A stretch of DNA of 64,000 nucleotides from Paracidovorax wautersii (lineage in GTDB: Bacteria > Pseudomonadota > Gammaproteobacteria > Burkholderiales > Burkholderiaceae_C): positions 3,122,001 through 3,186,000 of the forward strand of contig NZ_JAVIZX010000001.1 of NCBI RefSeq assembly GCF_031453675.1, in the 5' to 3' direction. Positions 50,871 to 59,257 of this stretch are shown piece by piece. A program made the translations under genes and the position numbers. Numbering within the stretch: position 1 is the first letter of the stretch; the number at the start of each line of letters is the position of its first letter. The notes under the pieces were generated by a model. The model was given only the letters and a program-made list of their open reading frames with translations, was not told the origin of the DNA and searched no databases.

Positions 50871-52270
50871 ACGATCCGTCTTCCTCCCCATCGGGCGCCT
50901 TGTTCGCCGAAAATGCCTTGCTGCCCGCGGGCTGGGCGCGCGACGTGTTGCTGCAATGGAATGCCGCCGGCCTGCTCACCTCGGTGACGCCCGGCGCACA
51001 GCGCGGCGGTGCGCCGGTGGCGCCCGGCCCGGTGATTCCCGGCATGTCCAACCTGCACTCGCACGCGTTCCAGCGGGCCTTCGCCGGGCTGACGGAATAC
51101 CGCGCCACCGGGCAGGACAGCTTCTGGAGCTGGCGCAACCTGATGTACCGCTTTGCTGCGCGCATCACGCCCGAGTCGCTGGAAGCCATCGCCACCTGGC
51201 TGTACGTGGAGATGCTGGAGGCGGGGTACACATCGGTCTGCGAGTTCCATTACGTGCACCACGACCAGGACGGCACGCCCTATGCCGACGACGCCACGCT
51301 GGCCCATGCGCTGCTGCGAGCCGCGCGCACGGCGGGCATCGGCCTCACGCTGCTGCCCGTGCTGTACCAGACCAGCGGCTTCGGCGGCAACGCGCCGCGT
51401 GAAACCCAAGCGCGCTTCATCCGCAGCACCGACAACATGCTCTCGTTATTGGAGCGCCTTTCTCCCGCCATACAAGCGCTGGGGGGTGTTTTGGGCCTGG
51501 CTCCGCATTCGCTGCGTGCCGTGCCGCCCGACAGCCTAGCCGCCGCGGTGGAAGGCCTCACGGCGTTGAGCCCGCAGGCGCCCATCCACATCCACATCGC
51601 CGAGCAGACGCAGGAGGTCGACGACTGCATCGCCTGGAGCGGCCGGCGCCCCGTCGAGTGGCTGCTGCAGCATGCGCCCGTGGACGCGCGCTGGTGCCTG
51701 GTGCACGCCACGCACATGACGCCCGCCGAATACGCAGCCGCCGCCCGCACCGGCGCCGTGGCCGGCATCTGCCCCACGACCGAGGCCAACCTGGGCGACG
51801 GCCTTTTCGACATGCCGCTGTGGCTGCAGCACGGCGGGCGCTGGGGCGTGGGCTCCGACAGCCATGCCTGTGTGAACGCGGCCGAGGAACTGCTGATGCT
51901 GGAATACGGCCAGCGCCTGGCGCGCCGCCAGCGCAACGTACTGGCCTCGGCCACGCAGCCGCAGGTGGCCACCGCCATGACCCTGCAGGCCGTGCAGGGC
52001 GGGGCGCAGGCGGCAGGCCGGCCCATTGCCGGCCTGGCCGTGGGCCAGCAGGCGGACCTGGTGGCGCTGGACGCCGGCCACGTCGCCCTGGCCGGCTTGC
52101 CGGCCGACAGCATGCTGGGCGCCCACGTGTTCGGCAGCCACCGCACGTCGGCCCTGCACAGCCTGTGGGTGGGCGGCACGCAGCGCGTGCACGCCGGCCG
52201 CCATGTGCTGCACGACAGCGCGGCAGCCGCCTTCGTGGCCGCCCGATCGGCCACCGTCGCCAACGCCTGA
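50867..52270 (+). CDS. hutF: Formimidoylglutamate deiminase
   Basis: 467 residues; hydrolyses formimidoylglutamate to formylglutamate and ammonia. Amidohydrolase motifs are VIPGMSNLHSHAFQRAFAGL, APIHIHIAEQTQEVDDCIAW, LVHATHMTP and GVGSDSHACVNAAEEL. The start is a GTG at 50867, overlapping the previous stop as GTGA. Nucleotides 51437-51500 resemble the dispersed repeat, read in frame (LSPAIQALGGVLGLAPHS). Paired with hutG it defines the deiminase route. Confidence 0.95.
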   Translation: MNDPSSSPSGALFAENALLPAGWARDVLLQWNAAGLLTSVTPGAQRGGAPVAPGPVIPGMSNLHSHAFQRAFAGLTEYRATGQDSFWSWRNLMYRFAARITPESLEAIATWLYVEMLEAGYTSVCEFHYVHHDQDGTPYADDATLAHALLRAARTAGIGLTLLPVLYQTSGFGGNAPRETQARFIRSTDNMLSLLERLSPAIQALGGVLGLAPHSLRAVPPDSLAAAVEGLTALSPQAPIHIHIAEQTQEVDDCIAWSGRRPVEWLLQHAPVDARWCLVHATHMTPAEYAAAARTGAVAGICPTTEANLGDGLFDMPLWLQHGGRWGVGSDSHACVNAAEELLMLEYGQRLARRQRNVLASATQPQVATAMTLQAVQGGAQAAGRPIAGLAVGQQADLVALDAGHVALAGLPADSMLGAHVFGSHRTSALHSLWVGGTQRVHAGRHVLHDSAAAAFVAARSATVANA

Positions 52271-52303
52271 CCGGGCCGCTTTCTCCCGATAATCCCAGCC
52301 CTC

Positions 52304-53122
52304 ATGACAGATACCGCCCCCCCGCCTTTCCTCTTCCACCAGGGCACGGCGCCCCTGCTGATCTCCATGCCGCACGTCGGCACCTATGTGCCGCCAGCCC
52401 TGGCCGCCCGCTTCACCGATGAAGCCCGCCAGGTGCACGACACCGACTGGCACCTGGAGCGCCTCTACGGCTTTGCCAAGGAACTGGGCGCTTCCATCCT
52501 CGTCGCCACGCATTCGCGCTACGTGGTCGACCTGAACCGGCCGCCCGACGGCGCCAGCCTCTACCCCGGCCAGAGCGTGACCGGCCTGTGCCCGGTGGAC
52601 ACCTTCGACGACACGCCCATCTACGCGGCGGGCGACGTTCCGGGCGATGCGGAGGTCGCGGCGCGCCGCGACGCCGTCTGGGCGCCGTACCACGCGCAGT
52701 TGCGCGCGGAGCTGGACCGCATCCACGCCGCGCACGGCGTCGCCATGCTGTGGGACGCGCATTCCATCCGATCGGTGCTGCCGCGCTTCTTCGAGGGCAA
52801 GCTGCCCGACCTGAACCTGGGCACCGGCAACGGCACGTCGTGCGATCCGGCGCTGGCCGAGGAACTGCTGGCCATCGGTAAAGCCGCCACGGGCTATACC
52901 GCGGTGCTCAATGGCCGCTTCAAGGGCGGACACATCACGCGCCACTACGGCGATCCGGCGCGCAACATCCACGCCGTGCAGCTGGAGATGACGCAGAGCA
53001 GCTACATGCAGGAAGCCATGCCCTTCGACTACCTGCCCGAGGTGGCGGCCGGCATCGAGCCGCACCTGCGCCGCATGATCGAAGCCGCTCTGGCATTCGC
53101 CGAAAAACGACGCGCCTCCTGA
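52304..53122 (+). CDS. hutG: N-formylglutamate deformylase
   Basis: 272 residues; releases formate and glutamate, the last step of the HutF/HutG route. Family segments are LLISMPHVGTYVPPALAARF, DTDWHLERLYGF, YVVDLNRPPDGASLYPGQ, WDAHSIRSVLPRFFEGKLPD and NGRFKGGHITRHYGDP. It is 33 bases after hutF and ends the operon. It differs from the arginase-type HutG (formiminoglutamase). Confidence 0.95.
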   Translation: MTDTAPPPFLFHQGTAPLLISMPHVGTYVPPALAARFTDEARQVHDTDWHLERLYGFAKELGASILVATHSRYVVDLNRPPDGASLYPGQSVTGLCPVDTFDDTPIYAAGDVPGDAEVAARRDAVWAPYHAQLRAELDRIHAAHGVAMLWDAHSIRSVLPRFFEGKLPDLNLGTGNGTSCDPALAEELLAIGKAATGYTAVLNGRFKGGHITRHYGDPARNIHAVQLEMTQSSYMQEAMPFDYLPEVAAGIEPHLRRMIEAALAFAEKRRAS

Positions 53123-53175
53123 AAGATCGCCCGCCGCGCCCGGGAAGCCCCCGCGAGCGTCGGGCAGCCGCTACC

Positions 53176-53478
53176 ATGACCGCCATGGAAAACGTGTCAG
53201 CCGATGACCTCTTCGCAGTCGCCCAGGGCGTGGAGGTTGCGCCCGCCGCTCCCCCGCGCGAGCCCGTCTGGGGCTGGGGCGAACGCTTCCATATGCCGCT
53301 GTACAAGCCCGGCACCCGGGTGCGCATGGGAAAAGGGTGGGAGACGGTGAGCCATATCAGCCTCAAGCGCGACCAGCTGCGCATTCACCTGGTGGGCCAC
53401 GAGAACACGGTGGACCCTTCCGCAGTGCAGCTGGAGCCCACGGTCTTCACTACGCTGCGCGTGCCTGAGGCGCGCTGA
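53176..53478 (+). CDS. Small hypothetical protein
   Basis: 100 residues (or 97 from MENVSADD at 53185). The central part FHMPLYKPGTRVRMGKGWET, then VSHISLKRDQLRIHLVGHEN and TVDPSAVQLEPTVF, looks like a compact beta-barrel or SH3/KOW-like fold. No signal peptide or helix anchor. It follows hutG by 53 bases but is likely a separate, comamonad-conserved gene. Family not recognised. Confidence 0.7.
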   Translation: MTAMENVSADDLFAVAQGVEVAPAAPPREPVWGWGERFHMPLYKPGTRVRMGKGWETVSHISLKRDQLRIHLVGHENTVDPSAVQLEPTVFTTLRVPEAR

Positions 53479-53794
53479 GGCCGCTTCTGCCGGCGCCGTC
53501 GGCCGCCGGCCCTGGCCGGGCCCATCCGCTTGGACATGCGCCGTTGCCGTTGCCGCTGACACATTCGCGCCGGCCTGGGCGCCATTCACAGTGCGATGGG
53601 GCTTGGAGGGGCAGGGCGCACAACCTGCAGGCGCCTTGAAACCAAGCCATGGCGTGCTATCTCAATGAGAGCTACATGCGCTGGATGCGATTGACCTTCA
53701 AGGCGATAACCATCGCAAGATCAAGCGGGTAAAGCGCTGGCAGCTATTTTTTTGATAGCGCCATGTCGGGCGGCAGCGCGCACCGCCCTCCTGC
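53479..53794. other. Intergenic region before psd 3' end
   Basis: 316 bases between convergent genes. The left half is GC-rich with no frame I trust. The right half (53655-53760) is a copy of the dispersed repeat. No terminator with a T-tract was found. Confidence 0.45.
53655..53760. repeat. Dispersed comamonad repeat
   Basis: GCTATCTCAATGAGAGCTAC begins it and GCGCTGGCAGCTATTTTTTT, GATAGC ends it, with GCGCTGG and GCGATTG blocks between. The arrangement and the terminal GCTAT/ATAGC arms match the copies at 40226 and 48150. Confidence 0.6.
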
Positions 53795-54646
53795 TTACAT
53801 GCCGGGGCGCTGCCCCATCGCCTCACCCAGCCGCACGGCGCGTGCGGCATCCCAATCCGCCTGGAACTGCACAGCCCCTTCCGGAAACAGCAGCACGACG
53901 GTCGAGCCGAGCAGGAAACGGCCCATCTCTTCCCCCTGGCGCAGGGTGATGTCCTGGCCGCTGTAGTCCCAGCTGCGCAGCGTGCCGGTGCGGGGCGGGT
54001 TGACCTGCCCATGCCACACGGTCGCCATGCTGCCGACGATGGTCGCGCCCACCAGAACCAGCGCCATGGGGCCCATCGGCGTGTCGAACATGCACACCAC
54101 GCGCTCGTTGCGCGCGAACAGCCCGGGCACGCCGCGGGCGGTGAGGGGGTTGACCGAGAACAGATCGCCCGGCACATGGACCATGCGCGTGAGGCGGCCG
54201 TCGCAGGGCATGTGGATGCGGTGGTAGTCGCGCGGGCTCAGGTAGATCGTGGCGAAGCTGCCGTTCTCGAACTGGGCCGCCAGCGCCGCGTCCCCGCCGA
54301 GCAGGGCCGTGGTCGAGTACCGGTGGCCCTTGGCCTGGAAGATCTGGTCGCGCTCGATGGGCCCGAGCTGGCTCACCGCCCCGTCCACCGGGCACACCAC
54401 GGCCGCATCGGCCAGCGGGCGGGCACCGGGCCGCAGGGCCCGCGTGAAGAAGTCGTTGAAGGTCGCGTAGCTGCCGATGTCCGGATCGGCCGCCTCGCCC
54501 ATGTCCACGCGGTAGCGCGCCACGAAGCGGCGGATCGCCGCCGTGGTCAGGCGGCCCGCCCTGGCGGAAGCGAAGCGGCCGGCAAGGGCGGTCAGCGCCT
54601 GTTTGGGCAAAAGGTATTGGGGAAGAACGGCGAGGCGGTCAGACAC
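53795..54646 (-). CDS. psd: Phosphatidylserine decarboxylase proenzyme
   Basis: 283 residues; makes phosphatidylethanolamine at the inner membrane. The self-cleavage motif LGST, whose Ser becomes the pyruvoyl group, lies in GRFLLGSTVVLLFPEGAVQF near residue 249. Other motifs are YATFNDFFTRALRPGARPL, CPVDGAVSQLG and FATIYLSPRDYHRIHMPCDG. Length fits the bacterial type I enzyme. It stands alone on the minus strand. Confidence 0.96.
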   Translation of the reverse strand: MSDRLAVLPQYLLPKQALTALAGRFASARAGRLTTAAIRRFVARYRVDMGEAADPDIGSYATFNDFFTRALRPGARPLADAAVVCPVDGAVSQLGPIERDQIFQAKGHRYSTTALLGGDAALAAQFENGSFATIYLSPRDYHRIHMPCDGRLTRMVHVPGDLFSVNPLTARGVPGLFARNERVVCMFDTPMGPMALVLVGATIVGSMATVWHGQVNPPRTGTLRSWDYSGQDITLRQGEEMGRFLLGSTVVLLFPEGAVQFQADWDAARAVRLGEAMGQRPGM

Positions 54647-54904
54647 GTGGTGGGGCTCAGGGTCTTGTAAGGAGAGGCTGACGCGAGGCGTGGGCCCGGA
54701 TCAATCGATTCTAGGGGGTGACTGCGGGCGGGCGTGCCCAGGGAAACGCCAGCACCGGCCAATTCGGCGCAGGCCGCACGCCCGCCCGCCGCCGGGAGCG
54801 GCAGGGCGGTGTCTGTGCCGGGCGGGCGGACGCGGCACAATCGCCGCTCTCGTCGTTGCCTCTGCCGCCGCTTGGCCTGTCCGTGCCCGCGCGGCCCCTG
54901 ACCC

Positions 54905-56062
54905 ATGCCCGATCCCTCGTCGCCCACGCCTTCCCGCCGTGCTGCCCTGGCACGGCATCTGCGCCCGTGGATGCTCCGCCTGCTGCCGGCCCCCATGCAC
55001 ATCAGCCGCCAGGAAGGCGCGCGCGTGGTGGCGGGCGCCGTGATCGGTGTGCTCATCGTGGCCTGGATCAGCCGGTGGATGGGGGGCGCCATGCCGGGCC
55101 CGTGGATGGTGGCTTCGCTCGGCGCCTCTGCCGTGCTGGTCCTGGGCATGCCCACCAGTCCCATGGCCCAGCCCTGGCCGGTGATCGCCGGCAGCACGCT
55201 GTCGGCCCTGGTGGGCACTGCCTGTTCCGCGCTGGTTACCGACGCTGCTGTGGCCGGGGCGCTTGCCGTGGGGCTGGCGATTGCCGCCATGCTGGCGCTG
55301 CGCTGCCTGCATCCGCCCGGTGCCTCGATGGCGCTGTACGTGGTGCTGACACAGAGCGATGGGCTGCGGCTGGCTGGGTTCCCTGTGCTGCTCGATGTGG
55401 TGGTGCTCGTCGCCGTGGCCATGGCTTTCCACCGCCTCACCGGACGGCGCTATCCCCATGCCCAGCACGCGCCGCCTGCCGGCGCGGGGCCGGCCGGGCG
55501 CTTCACGCAGGAGGATCTGGACATGGCCCTGCAGCACTACAACGCTGTGCTGGACATCGGGCGTGCCGATCTGGAAGGGCTGCTGCAGCTGGCCGGCAAG
55601 GCCGCATTCCAGCGCACGCTGGGCGAGCTGCGGTGTGCCGACATCATGTCGGCCCCCGTGCACTCCGTGACCAGCGAGTTGCCCCTCAAGGACGCGTGGG
55701 CGCTGATGCGCAAGGAGCAGATCAAGGCCGTGCCCGTCGTGGATGGCCGCGGGTGGGTGGTCGGGATCGTCACCGTGTCCGACTTCATGCGGCTGGCCCA
55801 CCTGGAAGCGCACGAGGGCATCGGCCAGCGTCTGCGCGCGCTCGTCACCGGTCGCCCCCAACAGCCGCGGACGGTCTCGGCCCTGATGTCACAGCCCGTG
55901 CAGACGGCCAGGCAGGACCAGCCGGTGATGGATCTGGTGCCCCTCTTTTCCGAAGCAGGCCACCACCATCTACCCATCGTGAATGCGCAGAGCGAACTGG
56001 TGGGCATCATCACCCAGACCGGTCTGGTGCGCGCCCTGGCGCGGGCCGTGGTGCCCGCCTAG
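54905..56062 (+). CDS. HPP-family membrane protein with C-terminal CBS pair
   Basis: 385 residues. The N-terminal half has about four to five helices and the HPP motif ALRCLHPPGASMALYVVLTQ. The C-terminal half is a CBS pair: ADIMSAPVHSVTSELPLKDA, AVPVVDGRGWVVGIVTVSDF, ALMSQPVQTARQDQPVMDLV and HLPIVNAQSELVGIITQTGL. CBS domains bind adenine nucleotides, so ligand-gated activity is likely. HPP proteins have been linked to nitrite transport in plastids and cyanobacteria; the substrate here is unknown. Confidence 0.9.
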   Translation: MPDPSSPTPSRRAALARHLRPWMLRLLPAPMHISRQEGARVVAGAVIGVLIVAWISRWMGGAMPGPWMVASLGASAVLVLGMPTSPMAQPWPVIAGSTLSALVGTACSALVTDAAVAGALAVGLAIAAMLALRCLHPPGASMALYVVLTQSDGLRLAGFPVLLDVVVLVAVAMAFHRLTGRRYPHAQHAPPAGAGPAGRFTQEDLDMALQHYNAVLDIGRADLEGLLQLAGKAAFQRTLGELRCADIMSAPVHSVTSELPLKDAWALMRKEQIKAVPVVDGRGWVVGIVTVSDFMRLAHLEAHEGIGQRLRALVTGRPQQPRTVSALMSQPVQTARQDQPVMDLVPLFSEAGHHHLPIVNAQSELVGIITQTGLVRALARAVVPA

Positions 56063-56298
56063 GCATGCGATCCCGCGCCGCGGTACAATAGGAAGGCTTT
56101 TGCACAGCGCTTCGCCTGTCCATCCAAGCCGTCTGCCCGGCCTCACTGCTTGCCTGCGCCCCGGGTGCAGCGACTCCCCTGCCTGCAATGCTCCGTTCCC
56201 AGGGCCCCCGAGGGCCCCGGTGGTCGGTGGACGGCCGCCGCACAGGAACGCGTGCATGCTCGCCACAGAATATTTGTTATTGATAGATTGACTGAACC

Positions 56299-56547
56299 AT
56301 GGCCAAAGAAGAACTGATCGAGATGCAGGGCTCCGTGACGGAAGTGCTGCCGGACTCGCGCTTTCGCGTAACGCTGGACAATGGGCACCAACTCATCGCC
56401 TATACCGGCGGCAAGATGCGCAAGCACCACATCCGCATCTTGGCGGGCGACAAGGTGTCGCTGGAAATGTCGCCCTACGACCTGACCAAGGGCCGCATCA
56501 CCTTCCGCCACCTGGCCGGCCGCGGCCCGGGTCCCTCTCCCCGTTGA
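56299..56547 (+). CDS. infA: Translation initiation factor IF-1 (likely second copy)
   Basis: 82 residues, S1/OB fold: [75 protein letters not shown]. coli IF-1 is 72 residues, and this has a short GRGPGPSPR tail. Betaproteobacteria often carry two infA genes, one in the ribosomal spc operon and one elsewhere; the isolated site next to a tRNA suggests this is the second. I have not seen the other copy. Confidence 0.93.
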   Translation: MAKEELIEMQGSVTEVLPDSRFRVTLDNGHQLIAYTGGKMRKHHIRILAGDKVSLEMSPYDLTKGRITFRHLAGRGPGPSPR

Positions 56548-56579
56548 GGCAGGGCGTTGCGTCGAACCCATCGAAATAT

Positions 56580-56601
56580 GGCAAAAACATCCGTTTTTGC
56601 C
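56580..56601 (+). promoter_or_regulatory. Perfect hairpin between infA and tRNA-Pro
   Basis: GGCAAAAAC-ATCC-GTTTTTGCC, a 9-bp stem 33 bases after the infA stop. It lacks a following T-tract; the T-run is inside the stem. It may end the infA message or mark the tRNA promoter region. Confidence 0.45.
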
Positions 56602-56623
56602 CGGGGCGACCGCAACGGCACGG

Positions 56624-56629
56624 TAGAAT
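56624..56629 (+). promoter_or_regulatory. -10 box of the tRNA-Pro gene
   Basis: TAGAAT ends 9 bases before the first tRNA base at 56639. The -35 region overlaps the upstream hairpin and is poor, so only the -10 is called. Confidence 0.5.
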
Positions 56630-56638
56630 GCCAGTTGT

Positions 56639-56715
56639 CGGAGCGTAGCGCAGCCTGGTAGCGCATCTGCTTTGGGAGCAGAGGGTCGCGAGTTCGAATC
56701 CCGCCGCTCCGACCA
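56639..56715 (+). tRNA. tRNA-Pro (anticodon UGG)
   Basis: 77 bases with encoded CCA. The acceptor stem CGGAGCG pairs with CGCTCCG. The anticodon stem-loop is ATCTGC-TTTGGGA-GCAGAG, with anticodon TGG. The T-arm contains GTTCGAATC. The following 2-3 kb looks accessory, so the 3' end may have served as an insertion point. Confidence 0.97.
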
Positions 56716-56723
56716 TTGATATC

Positions 56724-56756
56724 AAGGGGTTAGGTTCACAAGACCTAACCCCTTTT
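56724..56756 (+). terminator. Rho-independent terminator of tRNA-Pro
   Basis: A perfect 12-bp stem, AAGGGGTTAGGT with ACCTAACCCCTT around TCACAAG, followed by TT. It starts 9 bases after the CCA end. Confidence 0.85.
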
Positions 56757-56885
56757 GTCGTTCAGAGCGACTCAGCGAACCTGGAAGCCCGGGCACAGGG
56801 GTCTCAGGAGGTCCAGCGGTTTGCCGTCCGTCCCACAAGGCGCGCCGCGCGCTCCGAATAGCATGGGCTCTTCGCAGGAGGACCC

Positions 56886-57143
56886 ATGGCCACACACGAA
56901 GAATTCATTGCTCCGGTAGAGGAAGTTCACCAGGGCTTCCAGATCTTGGCGACTCCGGTGGAGAGTGCCGGCGGGGAGTGGTCATGCAACTTCCTGGTCA
57001 TTCCGCCCGATCCCAAGCACCAACGCCAGACCGGCCAGGTCCAGGGTCCCTTCGCAACCCAGAAGGCTGCGTACCACGCAGGCGTGGCGCAGGCCAGACG
57101 TGTCATCGACGGCTCGGCAGGGGGTGGCACGGCCTCGGAGTGA
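56886..57143 (+). CDS. Mini-protein, tandem paralog A
   Basis: 85 residues with an AGGAGG SD (56876-56881). The core QGFQILATPVESAGGEWSCN and FATQKAAYHAGVAQARRVID is shared with the next gene (IATPV, GG, C, AAY, G, IID in register). No membrane or export segment. The pair looks like a small cytoplasmic alpha/beta domain with a conserved Cys. Family not recognised. Confidence 0.75.
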   Translation: MATHEEFIAPVEEVHQGFQILATPVESAGGEWSCNFLVIPPDPKHQRQTGQVQGPFATQKAAYHAGVAQARRVIDGSAGGGTASE

Positions 57144-57239
57144 TCGCAGGCAGCTTTTGTGCAGGACGGACTGGAATATTCCTGACACGGCGGCGCGGGA
57201 CTGGTGTCTACCATTCCTGCACTACGCCAGGAGGCCGGA

Positions 57240-57491
57240 ATGCACGCTGCAGGATTGGCGGATGCCGCGAAGGCTCCGTCTTATGAGGAGTATTGTGGTC
57301 ACAGGATCATCGCGACGCCCGTGAGCGATGGGGCAGGGGGGTTCAACTGTGATTGCACCATCATGGTGTTCCCGGACCAACTCCCGCTTCTTCGCGCAGG
57401 AATCACCGGCTCGCATCCGACGCCCGAGGCCGCGTACGCGGTGGGACTGCGCAACGCCAAGTCGATCATCGACGTATTCGGCGTTCACTGA
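57240..57491 (+). CDS. Mini-protein, tandem paralog B
   Basis: 83 residues from the ATG at 57240, set by the SD AGGAGG at 57229-57234. CGHRIIATPVSDGAGGFNCD, then TPEAAYAVGLRNAKSIIDVF, aligns with paralog A at about a third of positions. It follows paralog A by 96 bases, indicating an old tandem duplication. Function unknown. Confidence 0.75.
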   Translation: MHAAGLADAAKAPSYEEYCGHRIIATPVSDGAGGFNCDCTIMVFPDQLPLLRAGITGSHPTPEAAYAVGLRNAKSIIDVFGVH

Positions 57492-57726
57492 CTGACGGAC
57501 TGACGGGGCCGGCGTCGGTTTCGGCGCGACACAGCGCAATGGATATGTCGTTGGCTGTCTTTAGATCGTTGGACAGGCCGCACAACCTCGCGCTCAGCGT
57601 CTTGGCCCTGTTCATTCACGGGCTGCATCGGGCGCCAGGAGTCAGAAGCGGGTCAGAGTTGTACCGTCCATCACCTTCGTGCTGACCGTGTAACAATCCA
57701 AGCCTTGAGAAATGTGCGGGGACGCA

Positions 57727-58644
57727 ATGGTTCGTTCGCCAATGGGAAGTGCTTCTTACTGGAACGAATGGTGCTCGTATGCGGATGAGCACATCGCCCA
57801 CATGACGAAGCAGATTTCGGAGCCGGCAGGTGACCCGTCCTATCGGCCGCAGTATGTTTTCAACCTTGTGCGAAAGCACTATGAGCAAATGCTGCGGCGC
57901 TACTCCCGGGGCGACGCCATTACCGAACTGAGGTCGTATTTCCCGCCGTTGCTGGACGCCTGGGAAGAGTCCGAACGTCTGGGATACGCTGTTTGGACGG
58001 CGAAGCAACAGTACACGCGCCACGCATGGAAGGTGAATCTCGATCACTACATCGTTTGCTTCTGGCTGGTGGGCTTGGCGCTGGTGCTTGAAATACCGGA
58101 TGACCAATGGCAGCGGCTGATCACCTTGGTGGGAAACGAAGGCGAGGATGCCTTGTTGGATCGCGTGATAGCGTCTCGGCAGTCGGGGCGCAAAATAGGC
58201 GCCGCGCTCTGCCATCCGAGGCCGTACGAGCGGCTGCTGGACGCCGTGAATGCGCCGAGGGCGGAACAGGCCCTGTTGCTATCGACGTTCCTGGAAAAAT
58301 GGCATCTCGAACTCCACGGCCCTCCGGCAAGAGGCTTGGCCAAGACGACAGCGATGAAAAATGCCCGCCCCTATTGGCATCGGTATGGTGAGCAGAATTT
58401 CGAAGGCGGCGCGTATTTCGGGCGCTGGTGTGTGGAGGCGGTAGCCGCCGTCAAAGCCTTCGGCATGGATGACAGCCTGTGTCTGGGACATGCCGACTAT
58501 CCAGGGGATCTGCTGCGCCCCGGGAAACTCACGACGCACCTTCCATCGCCACGACGCGAGCAGACTGCTGACTTCCCGTTGGATAGTGGCGTGGCAAAGC
58601 AGAGTCGGCCAGGATGGTTCGCCAGAATTTTCGGCGGGCTATAA
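57727..58644 (+). CDS. PoNi-like immunity protein (DUF1910/DUF1911)
   Basis: 305 residues from the ATG at 57727; an in-frame ATG at 57712 adds five. The N-terminal DUF1910 part is RPQYVFNLVRKHYEQMLRRY, SRGDAITELRSYFPPLLDAW. The C-terminal DUF1911 part is strong: RPYERLLDAVNAPRAEQALL, PYWHRYGEQNFEGGAYFGRW, CVEAVAAVKAFGMDDSLCLG, HADYPGDLL. PoNi proteins neutralise PoNe DNase toxins delivered by type VI and other secretion systems. No PoNe toxin, PAAR, VgrG or Rhs gene is adjacent, so it is an orphan immunity gene here. The sequence is less GC-biased than its neighbours. Confidence 0.85.
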   Translation: MVRSPMGSASYWNEWCSYADEHIAHMTKQISEPAGDPSYRPQYVFNLVRKHYEQMLRRYSRGDAITELRSYFPPLLDAWEESERLGYAVWTAKQQYTRHAWKVNLDHYIVCFWLVGLALVLEIPDDQWQRLITLVGNEGEDALLDRVIASRQSGRKIGAALCHPRPYERLLDAVNAPRAEQALLLSTFLEKWHLELHGPPARGLAKTTAMKNARPYWHRYGEQNFEGGAYFGRWCVEAVAAVKAFGMDDSLCLGHADYPGDLLRPGKLTTHLPSPRREQTADFPLDSGVAKQSRPGWFARIFGGL

Positions 58645-58731
58645 GCACGCAATGTAGGCAGTGCCGCTTACGTCCTACAGCTTCGCGCCTGCAGCGGTTT
58701 CTAGGATGGTTCTCACCAAAAGGAACCTTCC

Positions 58732-58971
58732 ATGTCCCGCGCTGACCCACGTCCTGAAGCTCCCGACCGCCCGCGCGGCCCGCCGCACCTGCCGGATCGG
58801 AAGAAGAGAAGCCGCGCAGCTCTGATCGTCTTGGGATGTGTGGCGATCGCGGCCGTGTTGCTCCTGGGCGGCACTTTCCTGTTCGCGCCCGACAAGGTCT
58901 ACGACCCTGGCGAGAGCTTCGGTACGGAGCGGCCGGCGCACGTTCCGCCACCAGGTGGCGGGTCCCACTAG
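58732..58971 (+). CDS. Small single-pass membrane protein
   Basis: 79 residues. A basic proline-rich N-terminus (MSRADPRPEAPDRPRGPPHL) is followed by one helix, AALIVLGCVAIAAVLLLGGT, and a short periplasmic tail ending PPPGGGSH. AAGGAA lies about 6 bases upstream of the ATG. It lies in the same accessory stretch as the PoNi gene. Family not recognised. Confidence 0.6.
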   Translation: MSRADPRPEAPDRPRGPPHLPDRKKRSRAALIVLGCVAIAAVLLLGGTFLFAPDKVYDPGESFGTERPAHVPPPGGGSH

Positions 58972-59257
58972 GCACCAGATCGCGCAAATGGACCGCACGG
59001 CCCTCTCAACGGTCAGCAAGACGGTCCTGCAGGCGACGGTGGAACGCCGTTTCCGACTTCCAGACGCTTCGCTTCGCCCGGTCCTGGCATACCTGTGCCT
59101 CCCAACGCTGCCCGCTACGATGTGGCCCATTCCGCTCTGCGCCGCGGCACCTCCATCCGTCCATCCCGTTGACGGCTTGGTGTAGGCTCGCCGTTTACCC
59201 CTGCCTGCTCCCATCTGTGGGAAGTCCGGCGCGCAAGAACGGAGAAACTGCATAGCC

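Noticed and set aside
57204-57239. Upstream GTG start for paralog B
   Set aside because: The AGGAGG at 57229-57234 sits between it and the ATG at 57240, so the ATG is the start.
58836-59255. 139-codon frame overlapping the small membrane protein and the gap after it
   Set aside because: Arg/Ser-rich, no ribosome-binding site and no recognisable motif; the 79-codon frame with a helix and SD is better.
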